Shown piece after piece: positions 7,718 to 13,734 of a stretch of 24,175 nt of DNA. The notes beneath the pieces were generated by a model. The model did not search any database, was not told the DNA's origin, and saw nothing but the letters and a program-made list of their open reading frames with translations. The first letter of the stretch is position 1; the number at the start of each line of letters is the position of its first letter. The DNA is from CABHOJ01 sp965649545 (lineage in GTDB: Bacteria > Pseudomonadota > Gammaproteobacteria > Burkholderiales > Methylophilaceae), in NCBI GenBank assembly GCA_965649545.1, contig CBFGLF010000010.1:1-24175 (forward strand). Reading direction: 5' to 3'. The position numbers were made by a program, and so were the translations under genes.

Positions 7718-8671
7718 ATGGCTAATCTATTGGATCAATTGAAAGAGATGACCACCATCGTCGCCGATACCGGTGACGTCGAGGCCATCAAGAGCGTCAA
7801 GCCAGTCGACGCGACCACCAACCCATCGCTGCTGCTCAAGGCCAGTACCCTTCCACAGTATGCTCCGCTGATCGATGAAGCCATCGCTTACGCCAAGCAG
7901 CAAGGCGGCAGCAAGGAAGCCCAGATCGAGAACGCGGCCGACAAGCTGGCTGTGCTCATCGGTATCGAGATCTCCAAGGTCGTGCCTGGCCGTATCTCCA
8001 CCGAAGTGGATGCACGCCTGTCCTTCAACGTCGAGAAGATGGTGGCCAAGGGCCGCAAGCTGATCAAGCTCTATCAGGAAGCCGGTGTCGGCAAGGACCG
8101 CGTCCTGATCAAGCTGGCTTCTACCTGGGAAGGTATCAAGGCAGGCGAGATCCTGGAAAAAGAAGGCATCCAGTGCAACCTGACCCTGCTGTTCGGTTTC
8201 GGTCAAGCGCGTGCCTGTGCCGAAGCTGGTGTGTTCCTGATCTCCCCATTCGTTGGTCGTATCCTCGACTGGTACAAGGCCAAGAACCCAGGTACCGAAT
8301 ACACCCAGGAAACCGATCCTGGCGTCGTTTCCGTGCGTAACATCTATGCCTACTACAAGCAGCATGGTTACAAGACCGTGGTCATGGGCGCTTCCTTCCG
8401 TAACACCGGTGAGCTGATCGCACTGGCCGGTTGCGACCGCCTGACCGTGTCGCCTAACCTGTTGCAGGACCTGGCCGCGACCGAAGGCACCCTGACTCGC
8501 GTCCTCAAGGACGAAGGTGCGAAGTCCGCGCCTCCAGCCAAGATGACCGAAGAAGAATTCCGCTTCGCACTGAATGAAGACGCGATGGCGACCGAGAAAC
8601 TGGCTGAAGGTATCCGCGGTTTCGTCGTAGACCAGATCAAGCTGGAAAAAGCGCTGGCAGAAAAGTTGTAA
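7718..8671 (+). CDS. tal: Transaldolase
   Basis: Transfers a three-carbon dihydroxyacetone unit between sugar phosphates in the cytoplasm. In the RuMP cycle it helps regenerate ribulose 5-phosphate for formaldehyde fixation. The 317-residue protein matches the TalB type: Asp17 (VADTGD), Asn35 (DATTNPSLLL), Glu96 (ISTEVDAR) and the Schiff-base Lys132 (VLIKLASTWEGI) fall at the same numbers as in E. coli TalB, as I remember that enzyme. The ATG follows a very strong AAGGAGGAG site. It is followed by its own terminator, so it is probably a single-gene transcript, placed next to hps, phi and fae. Confidence 0.97.
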   Translation: MANLLDQLKEMTTIVADTGDVEAIKSVKPVDATTNPSLLLKASTLPQYAPLIDEAIAYAKQQGGSKEAQIENAADKLAVLIGIEISKVVPGRISTEVDARLSFNVEKMVAKGRKLIKLYQEAGVGKDRVLIKLASTWEGIKAGEILEKEGIQCNLTLLFGFGQARACAEAGVFLISPFVGRILDWYKAKNPGTEYTQETDPGVVSVRNIYAYYKQHGYKTVVMGASFRNTGELIALAGCDRLTVSPNLLQDLAATEGTLTRVLKDEGAKSAPPAKMTEEEFRFALNEDAMATEKLAEGIRGFVVDQIKLEKALAEKL

Positions 8672-8683
8672 TACTGCACTAGT

Positions 8684-8722
8684 CCGGATGTCGCGCATTA
8701 TGCGTTGACATCCGGTTGTTTT
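8684..8722 (+). terminator. Intrinsic terminator after tal
   Basis: Arms CCGGATGTC (8684-8692) and GACATCCGG (8707-8715) pair perfectly over 9 bases, with a further inner stem around a TTA loop. The tract TTGTTTT follows. It lies 13 bases after the tal stop. Confidence 0.85.
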
Positions 8723-8815
8723 GCGACTTAAGATTGATGTTCAGCTTTTTTCACAAAAAGTAGTCTCAATCCGTATTTCACGTATCAATCAACGTAACTC
8801 TTTGGAGAAAACAAA

Positions 8816-9448
8816 ATGGCAATGACCCAAATGGCATTAGATTCACTCGATTTCGACGCAACCGTAGCCCTGGCTGAAAAGGTTGCTCCGCACGTTGACA
8901 TCCTGGAAATCGGTACCCCATGCATCAAGCACAACGGCATCAAGCTGCTTGAGACCCTGCGCGCCAAGTTCCCAAACAACAAGATCCTGGTCGACCTGAA
9001 GACCATGGACGCTGGTTACTACGAAGCTGAGCCTTTCTACAAGGCCGGTGCTGACATCTGTACCGTTCTGGGTACCGCTGACCTGGGCACCATCAAGGGT
9101 GTGATCGATGTTGCTAACAAGTACGGCAAGAAGGCTCAAGTCGACCTGATCAACGTCAACGACAAGAAGACCCGCACGCAAGAAGTGGCAAAGATGGGCG
9201 CACACATCATCGGCGTGCACACCGGTCTGGACCAACAAGCTGCTGGTCAAACCCCATTCACCGACCTGGCAATGGTTGCTGGTCTGAACCTGGGTGTTGA
9301 CATCTCTGTTGCTGGTGGCGTGAAGGCTGCTACCACCAAGCAAGTGAAGGATGCAGGCGCTTCCATCATCGTTGCTGGTGCCGCTATCTACGGTGCTGCT
9401 GACCCAGCTGCCGCTGCTGCTGAAATCACCGGTATCGCTCACGGTTAA
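8816..9448 (+). CDS. hxlA: 3-Hexulose-6-phosphate synthase
   Basis: Aldol addition of formaldehyde to ribulose 5-phosphate, giving arabino-3-hexulose 6-phosphate: the carbon-fixing step of the RuMP cycle. The 210-residue TIM-barrel protein belongs to the orotidine-phosphate decarboxylase superfamily. Motifs are LEIGTPCIKHNG (30-41), the catalytic/metal strand VDLKTMDAG (59-67), and the phosphate-binding ISVAGGVK and IVAGAAIYG near the C terminus. The start ATG has GGAG in the leader. Codon use is sharply biased to GCT, GGT, GTT, AAG and CTG, unlike the GCG/GGC-rich genes upstream, which fits a very abundant protein. It lies between two terminators. The gene is often called hps in methylotrophs. 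Confidence 0.97.
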   Translation: MAMTQMALDSLDFDATVALAEKVAPHVDILEIGTPCIKHNGIKLLETLRAKFPNNKILVDLKTMDAGYYEAEPFYKAGADICTVLGTADLGTIKGVIDVANKYGKKAQVDLINVNDKKTRTQEVAKMGAHIIGVHTGLDQQAAGQTPFTDLAMVAGLNLGVDISVAGGVKAATTKQVKDAGASIIVAGAAIYGAADPAAAAAEITGIAHG

Positions 9449-9452
9449 TCAG

Positions 9453-9489
9453 CCTAGTAAATTCCAGGGATTTCTCATCTAGGAATTTA
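9453..9489 (+). repeat. Inverted repeat downstream of hps
   Basis: TAAATTCC (9458-9465) pairs with GGAATTTA (9482-9489) around a 16-base loop. CCTAG (9453-9457) and CTAGG (9479-9483) offer a competing pairing. It sits between the hps stop and the strong terminator and may protect the 3' end of the hps message. Seen in sequence; function inferred. Confidence 0.45.
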
Positions 9490-9502
9490 TTGGTAGTTGA
9501 AT

Positions 9503-9541
9503 AAAAAAATCCCGACCCAGCAATGCGTCGGGATTTTTTTT
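9503..9541. terminator. Strong intrinsic terminator between hps and phi
   Basis: AAAAAAA-TCCCGAC, a 10-base loop, then GTCGGGA followed by eight T. The 7-base GC-rich stem extends by A-T pairing, and it could work in both directions. It ends only 33 bases before the phi start codon, leaving no room for a normal promoter, so phi presumably depends on readthrough. Confidence 0.92.
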
Positions 9542-9574
9542 GAATCGAATCTCACAGTCTTAAAGGACATTAAA

Positions 9575-10111
9575 ATGGATCATCAACAATTTATTCTCGA
9601 TAAGCTCTCCGGCATCCTGGCTGTCACCGACAAGAGCAAAGGCGCTGACCTTCTCAAGCTGGTAGAAGGCGCTGGTCGTACGTTCATCGGTGGTGCTGGC
9701 CGTTCCTTGCTGGTGTCGCGTTTCTTCGCGATGCGCCTGGTCCATGCCGGCTACAACGTCAGCATGATCGGTGAAGTCGTCACCCCTGCGATCAAGGCTG
9801 GCGATCTGCTGATCCTGGTCTCTGGCTCCGGCGGTACCGAGACCTTGCTGCCATTCGTCAAGAAGGCCAAGTCTGTCGGTGCCAAGCTGGTCGTTGTGTC
9901 CATGAAGAAGTCTTCGCCCATGGCGGACGCCGCGGACCTGGTGATCCAGGTCGGCCAGGACGACAGCTTCCCGTTGACCAAGGGTATGCCGATGGGCTCC
10001 CAGTTCGAACTGTCTACCCTGATCTTCCTGGAAGGCGTGATCTCTGAACTGATCCATGCCAAGAACCTGACGGAAGAGGGCATGCGCGCGATCCACGCCA
10101 ACCTGGAATAA
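9575..10111 (+). CDS. hxlB: 6-Phospho-3-hexuloisomerase
   Basis: Isomerises hexulose 6-phosphate from Hps to fructose 6-phosphate, completing formaldehyde fixation. It is a 178-residue SIS-domain protein. The sugar-phosphate binding segments are FIGGAGRS (37-44) and LVSGSGGTET (81-90), and the C-terminal MPMGSQFELSTLIFLE is typical of the family. The ATG at 9575 is chosen because AAAGGA (9562-9567) lies at proper spacing. The frame is open further upstream to a TTG at 9497, but that would translate through the terminator hairpin and is not credible. Often called phi in methylotrophs. Confidence 0.96.
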   Translation: MDHQQFILDKLSGILAVTDKSKGADLLKLVEGAGRTFIGGAGRSLLVSRFFAMRLVHAGYNVSMIGEVVTPAIKAGDLLILVSGSGGTETLLPFVKKAKSVGAKLVVVSMKKSSPMADAADLVIQVGQDDSFPLTKGMPMGSQFELSTLIFLEGVISELIHAKNLTEEGMRAIHANLE

Positions 10112-10146
10112 ACCCCGGCATAGCGTCCTCGTCGTGCACGAGACCG

Positions 10147-10187
10147 ACCGCAGTCTGATTATTCAGGCTGCGGTTTTTATTTTTTTA
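10147..10187 (+). terminator. Intrinsic terminator after phi
   Basis: ACCGCAGTCTGA (10147-10158) pairs with TCAGGCTGCGGT (10163-10174) over 12 positions with one T-G wobble around a TTAT loop. TTTTATTTTTTT follows. It closes the hps-phi unit 35 bases after the phi stop. Confidence 0.93.
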
Positions 10188-10237
10188 CAGGCCGATTTTC
10201 TATAAGAATCTTCAAGACCGCACGCGATGTCCAACAG

Positions 10238-10261
10238 GTTAGGTAGCTAACAGTGTATAAT
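10238..10261 (+). promoter_or_regulatory. fae promoter region: perfect -10 box with upstream palindrome
   Basis: TATAAT (10256-10261) is a perfect -10 element. No good -35 is found 16-18 bases upstream. Instead the palindrome GTTAG-GTAG-CTAAC (10238-10251) fills the spacer region, which suggests an activator- or repressor-controlled promoter. The resulting leader is roughly 110 bases and includes a direct repeat GGCATTGC (10308-10315 and 10322-10329) and a hairpin at 10337-10362. Confidence 0.55.
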
Positions 10262-10336
10262 TACGTGCTTTTTTAGCCGCGCGTTAAACAGACGCAGGCT
10301 GTTGGATGGCATTGCTAACCCGGCATTGCCAGTTTC

Positions 10337-10362
10337 GTTTCCTTCATGGACTTGAAGGAAAC
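10337..10362 (+). promoter_or_regulatory. Leader hairpin of fae covering the upstream ribosome-binding site
   Basis: GTTTCCTTCA (10337-10346) and TGAAGGAAAC (10353-10362) are perfect 10-base arms around a 6-base loop. The right arm contains the AAGGA site that would serve ATG 10369. A second site, GGAG at 10371-10374, lies outside the hairpin and serves ATG 10381. The structure may stabilise the message or choose between starts. Confidence 0.6.
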
Positions 10363-10380
10363 TTTATTATGGAGAATGAA

Positions 10381-10920
10381 ATGGCAGTAATTGATCGCGT
10401 TCTAGTTGGTGAAGCCCTGGTGATTGACAGCCGTCCTGACGGTAGCGGCCTCGACCTTCTGAATGTTGCACATATCGATCTGATCATGGGTCCTCGTGGT
10501 AGCGCCGCAGAAGAAGCATTCTGCCGCACCCTGACCGACCAAAAAGAAGGTGTTAACGGCCTGCTGGCTATCGTAGCGCCTAACATGATGGTGAAGCCTG
10601 CCACCGTGATGTTCAATAAAGTGACCATCAAGAACGGTAAGCAAGCGGTTCAAATGTTCGGCCCAGCACAACGCGGCGTCGCCATGGCGGTCATGGATTG
10701 CGTTGCTGACGGCACCATCCCGCAAGAAGAAGCGGATGACGTATTCATCTGCGTTGGCGTGTTCATCGACAGCCGTGCAGATATGGATGACCGTATCCAG
10801 GAGTGGAACTACCAGGCAACCAAGCAGGCGATCAAGAGCGCTGTCGCTCGCGAGCCTAAGGTGGCAGATGTCTTGAAGAACTACAAGGAATCCGCACACC
10901 CATTCCAAGCCAAGAAATAA
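10381..10920 (+). CDS. fae: Formaldehyde-activating enzyme
   Basis: Condenses formaldehyde with (dephospho)tetrahydromethanopterin to methylene-H4MPT, feeding MtdB and Mch and detoxifying formaldehyde in the cytoplasm. The 179-residue protein shows the family core: VLVGEALV near the N terminus, AHIDLIMGPRGS (30-41, with the His of the active site), KPATVMFNKVTI, and KQAVQMFGPAQRGVAMAV. Compared with M. extorquens Fae as remembered, there are about nine extra residues before AHIDL. ATG 10381 is preferred because GGAG lies 6 bases upstream and the N terminus then matches the family. ATG 10369 would add MENE. It has its own promoter and terminator. Confidence 0.96.
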   Translation: MAVIDRVLVGEALVIDSRPDGSGLDLLNVAHIDLIMGPRGSAAEEAFCRTLTDQKEGVNGLLAIVAPNMMVKPATVMFNKVTIKNGKQAVQMFGPAQRGVAMAVMDCVADGTIPQEEADDVFICVGVFIDSRADMDDRIQEWNYQATKQAIKSAVAREPKVADVLKNYKESAHPFQAKK

Positions 10921-10941
10921 TCTGGTCAGGAATGCGACACG

Positions 10942-10970
10942 ACGCCCCGTTATCGGGGCGTTTTTGTTTT
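10942..10970 (+). terminator. Intrinsic terminator after fae
   Basis: ACGCCCCG (10942-10949), loop TTAT, CGGGGCGT (10954-10961), then TTTTGTTTT. A perfect 8-base GC-rich stem 21 bases after the fae stop. It runs up to the end of the convergent HisA-like gene and separates the two. Confidence 0.95.
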
Positions 10971-11665
10971 CAGGGGTTGCTGAACGGCGTAGGAAACAGG
11001 CTGCCGTCATGGATGGCGCTGGCGACGAGTGCCCCATGGACGCCTCTGGCCCCGAGTGCGCGGATGTCGTGCATGTCGCGCACGCCCCCTGCGGCAATGG
11101 TCTGAATCTCCGGTCGCTGTTGCAGGATGGCTTCCAGACGCGCCATATCCGGGCCTTCCGCGCTGCCTACCCGGGCCAGCGTCATGGCGATGACCCGTTC
11201 AGGCCAGAGCGATGCTTGCTGCAGCAACTGCGCAGGTCCGCGAAACCCATGCCCGTCAAAATCCAGCGACAGGATCATGCGAGCGCCTAATGCCTCCTTT
11301 AATGCGAGATAGTCCGAGAGCTCGCTCAGAGTCTCGCTACCGACGACCAGGTCGATCTCTAGCGCCTGCCATAATTGCACGTCTTGGATTCCGCTCAGCC
11401 CGGCATCGAGCCAGAGTCCGAGGTCAGGATGACGTTGGCGAATCCGGGACACGATCTCGATGTGCTGGCCACGCCTCTGGATGGCGTCCAGGTCGGCGAT
11501 ATAGAGATGTTCGAACGGGTATAATCCAAGCATCGCCGCGACGACATCCAGCGGCGCGCTGGATGGGCATAACGACGATCGGATCGGGTGGTAATGCTGG
11601 CGTTCGCCACGCTTGGCATGCACGACTTGCTGGTTTAATAGATCGATGACTGGAATGATTTCCAA
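10970..11665 (-). CDS. HisA/HisF-like TIM-barrel protein of the H4MPT/methylofuran cluster
   Basis: 231 residues, resembling phosphoribosylformimino-AICAR isomerase (HisA): start MEIIPVIDLL with the first catalytic-type Asp at residue 8, LYIADLDAI, a second candidate Asp in MILSLDFDGHG, and a phosphate-binding turn IAAGGVRDMHDIRALG. There are no his genes around it. HisA-like paralogues accompany H4MPT genes in other methylotrophs, so a role in cofactor synthesis is more likely than histidine synthesis. The substrate is unknown. The start is TTG (11663-11665): a TGA lies just upstream in frame, so no earlier start exists, and GAGG lies 8 bases before it. It stands head to head with the MfnD-like gene, only 22 bases apart. 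Confidence 0.82.
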   Translation of the reverse strand: MEIIPVIDLLNQQVVHAKRGERQHYHPIRSSLCPSSAPLDVVAAMLGLYPFEHLYIADLDAIQRRGQHIEIVSRIRQRHPDLGLWLDAGLSGIQDVQLWQALEIDLVVGSETLSELSDYLALKEALGARMILSLDFDGHGFRGPAQLLQQASLWPERVIAMTLARVGSAEGPDMARLEAILQQRPEIQTIAAGGVRDMHDIRALGARGVHGALVASAIHDGSLFPTPFSNP

Positions 11666-11687
11666 GACCTGGCCTCACTGACCTTCC

Positions 11688-12686
11688 ATGAAGATATTTA
11701 TCTGCGAATACATCACTGGCGGTGGATTATACCGTGCGCCTTTGCCGGACGGCCTGGTGAGGGAAGGGGCCCTGATGCGGGATGCGTTGTTGCGCGACCT
11801 CAGAGACATTCCCGGCCTATCCCTGAGCGTGACTTTCGACGCCAGATTACCCAAGCCGGAGCTGGATATCGATGCGATCGCCATCCATCCCCATGAGGAT
11901 ATCGACGCCGTGTGGGATACAGCGATCCAGAAGGCGGACGCAGTCTGGCTCATCGCCCCGGAAACGGGGGGTGTACTCTCCCGATTGAGCGCCCGCGTGC
12001 TCGCACTTGGCCGAAAACTGATCGGCTCCGCGCCTGTCATCGTCGATCTCATGGCGGATAAGTACCAGACCTTCCAGACACTCGCCACCGCCCATGTCCC
12101 CGCGATCCCCACTTATCGGCGCGCTACCTGGCCACGCGCCAGGGAGGGCGCATGGGTGGTGAAACCGGACGATGGCGTCGGCTGCGAGGATGTGCGTTAT
12201 CTGCCGACCACAGCTTCGCTGCAGGCGTGGTTACCGCAACAGCATGGCGAGCGCTGGATCATCCAGCCTTATGTCGAAGGCGTCGCCGCGAGCCTGTCCA
12301 TGCTCTGTCATGCAGGTCGGGGGTGGCTATTGAGCTGCAACCGGCAGCGGGTGACCATCGAAGACGGGGATTTTCGGTTCTCCGGGTGCGCGGTCAACGC
12401 GCTGGCCGATCAATGGGATGTGCTCGAGCCTCTGGCGAAGCAACTTGCGGCTGCCATACCGGGTCTGTCAGGGTATATCGGGGTCGATGTGGTGATGGCG
12501 GAGGATGGGCCCAAGGTGGTGGAGATCAACCCGCGCCTGACCACCTCGTACGCCGGTCTGCGGGCCTCTATCGAACGGAATCCGGCCCGACTCGTGCTGG
12601 ACTTACTTTATAATGATGTCTTTGACGGAACTGGTTTCAACATGCCTGAGCACTTGTCACGACAAGTCATCGAGGTCACGCCTTGA
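11688..12686 (+). CDS. ATP-grasp ligase, MfnD-like (tyramine/tyrosine-glutamate ligase type)
   Basis: 332 residues of an ATP-grasp family beginning MKIFICEYITGGGLYRAPLP, with LMADKYQTFQTL, GAWVVKPDDGVGCEDVR (ATP loop), IIQPYVEGVAASLSML, and the metal site VVEINPRLTTSYAGLR. In methanogens MfnD joins glutamate to tyramine during methanofuran synthesis. Methylofuran of M. extorquens is reported to carry tyrosine and a polyglutamate chain, so this enzyme may act on tyrosine. That substrate is inferred. Location supports it: the next gene is MfnF-like and an MfnE-like kinase follows. It is first in a six-gene operon. The stop TGA overlaps the TTG start of the next gene. Confidence 0.82.
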   Translation: MKIFICEYITGGGLYRAPLPDGLVREGALMRDALLRDLRDIPGLSLSVTFDARLPKPELDIDAIAIHPHEDIDAVWDTAIQKADAVWLIAPETGGVLSRLSARVLALGRKLIGSAPVIVDLMADKYQTFQTLATAHVPAIPTYRRATWPRAREGAWVVKPDDGVGCEDVRYLPTTASLQAWLPQQHGERWIIQPYVEGVAASLSMLCHAGRGWLLSCNRQRVTIEDGDFRFSGCAVNALADQWDVLEPLAKQLAAAIPGLSGYIGVDVVMAEDGPKVVEINPRLTTSYAGLRASIERNPARLVLDLLYNDVFDGTGFNMPEHLSRQVIEVTP

Positions 12687-13732
12687 CGGCCCATCACGCG
12701 ATGCTGGGTTGGGATATCGGTGGCGCCCACCTCAAGGCGGCACTGGTGGATAGTGATGGCCACGCCTTACAGGTCATCCAGGTCGCCTGTCCGTTGTGGT
12801 TGGGACTACATGAGCTCAACATCGCCGTTGGGAAGATACAGGACAAGCTCAGTCATGTGCCCGAGCATCACGCGGTGACCATGACGGGTGAGCTGGCCGA
12901 TATCTTTCCTGACCGCGAGAGTGGGGTCCGGCAGATATCCGAAGTCATGAACGATGTGCTGCATTGCGCCCCTAGGTACTTCGCGGGCAAGCATGGCCTG
13001 ATCGAGGCCAAGATGGTTCACCAGCATCTCAAGGACATCGCCTCCGCCAACTGGCTGGCCAGTGCCACCTTTGTCGCAGGCCAGGTCGAACAGGGACTAT
13101 TTATCGATGTGGGGAGCACGACGGCGGACTTTTCGCTGGTCGCGGGGGGTGTGGCGCTGAATCGTGGTTTCTCCGATGCCGAGCGCATGCAGTATGAGGA
13201 GCTGATCTACACTGGGGTCGTCAGGACACCGCTGATGGCGCTCGCCAAGCACATCCCTTTTGCCGGTGATTGGCAAGCGGTGGCCGCTGAACATTTCGCG
13301 ACCACGGCCGATGTCTATCGGCTGACCGCCGAATTGAATCCTGCCGAGGACATGGCAGACACCGCAGACGGGGCTGCCAAGACCATCCACGACAGTGCGC
13401 GCCGGATTGCGCGTATGATCGGACGTGACCTGTCAGATGCTCCGCATGCCGCATGGCTCGAACTGGCCAATGGCTTTCGCCAAAAGCAACTTGACCTATT
13501 GAAAGCCGCTGCCTTACGCCAACTCTCCCGCTGTCAGATCGATCCGGATGCGCCCGTCATCGGCGCAGGCGCGGGCAGCTTCCTGGTGAACGCGCTGGCC
13601 ACGCAGCTTGGCCGGCCCTTCATCGAGATCGGTAGCCTGATCAAAGGCTACAACGAGCATAGCCAGCGCTGGGCTTCGGTCTGCCTTCCAGCCTACGCGG
13701 TCGCCTGCATGTTGAACAAGAACGCAGGCTGA
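12683..13732 (+). CDS. MfnF-like ASKHA/hydantoinase-family protein (H4MPT-linked C1 transfer pathway protein)
   Basis: 349 residues with the actin-like ATPase/hydantoinase fold: MLGWDIGGAHLKAAL (phosphate-1 type loop near the N terminus), TMTGELADIFPD, FIDVGSTTADFSLV (phosphate-2 type loop) and PVIGAGAGSFLVNALA. Archaeal MfnF couples the furan diphosphate with glutamyl-tyramine, the last assembly step of the methanofuran core. The neighbours (MfnD-like upstream, MfnE-like downstream) support the same role in methylofuran synthesis. The start is TTG at 12683, overlapping the previous TGA as TTGA, with GAGGT 6 bases upstream. ATG 12701 is an alternative six codons later. Confidence 0.87.
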   Translation: MTAHHAMLGWDIGGAHLKAALVDSDGHALQVIQVACPLWLGLHELNIAVGKIQDKLSHVPEHHAVTMTGELADIFPDRESGVRQISEVMNDVLHCAPRYFAGKHGLIEAKMVHQHLKDIASANWLASATFVAGQVEQGLFIDVGSTTADFSLVAGGVALNRGFSDAERMQYEELIYTGVVRTPLMALAKHIPFAGDWQAVAAEHFATTADVYRLTAELNPAEDMADTADGAAKTIHDSARRIARMIGRDLSDAPHAAWLELANGFRQKQLDLLKAAALRQLSRCQIDPDAPVIGAGAGSFLVNALATQLGRPFIEIGSLIKGYNEHSQRWASVCLPAYAVACMLNKNAG

Positions 13733-13734
13733 AC

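Noticed and set aside
7727..8698. 323-codon open frame antisense to transaldolase
   Set aside because: Shadow of tal, which has all catalytic residues in place.
9497..9574. N-terminal extension of the phi gene from TTG 9497
   Set aside because: It would be translated through the terminator hairpin; ATG 9575 has a good ribosome-binding site and gives the normal family N terminus.
10308..10329. Direct repeat GGCATTGC twice in the fae leader as a CRISPR-like or iterated site
   Set aside because: Only two short copies with a 14-base period; too little to call more than a chance repeat or a weak binding site.
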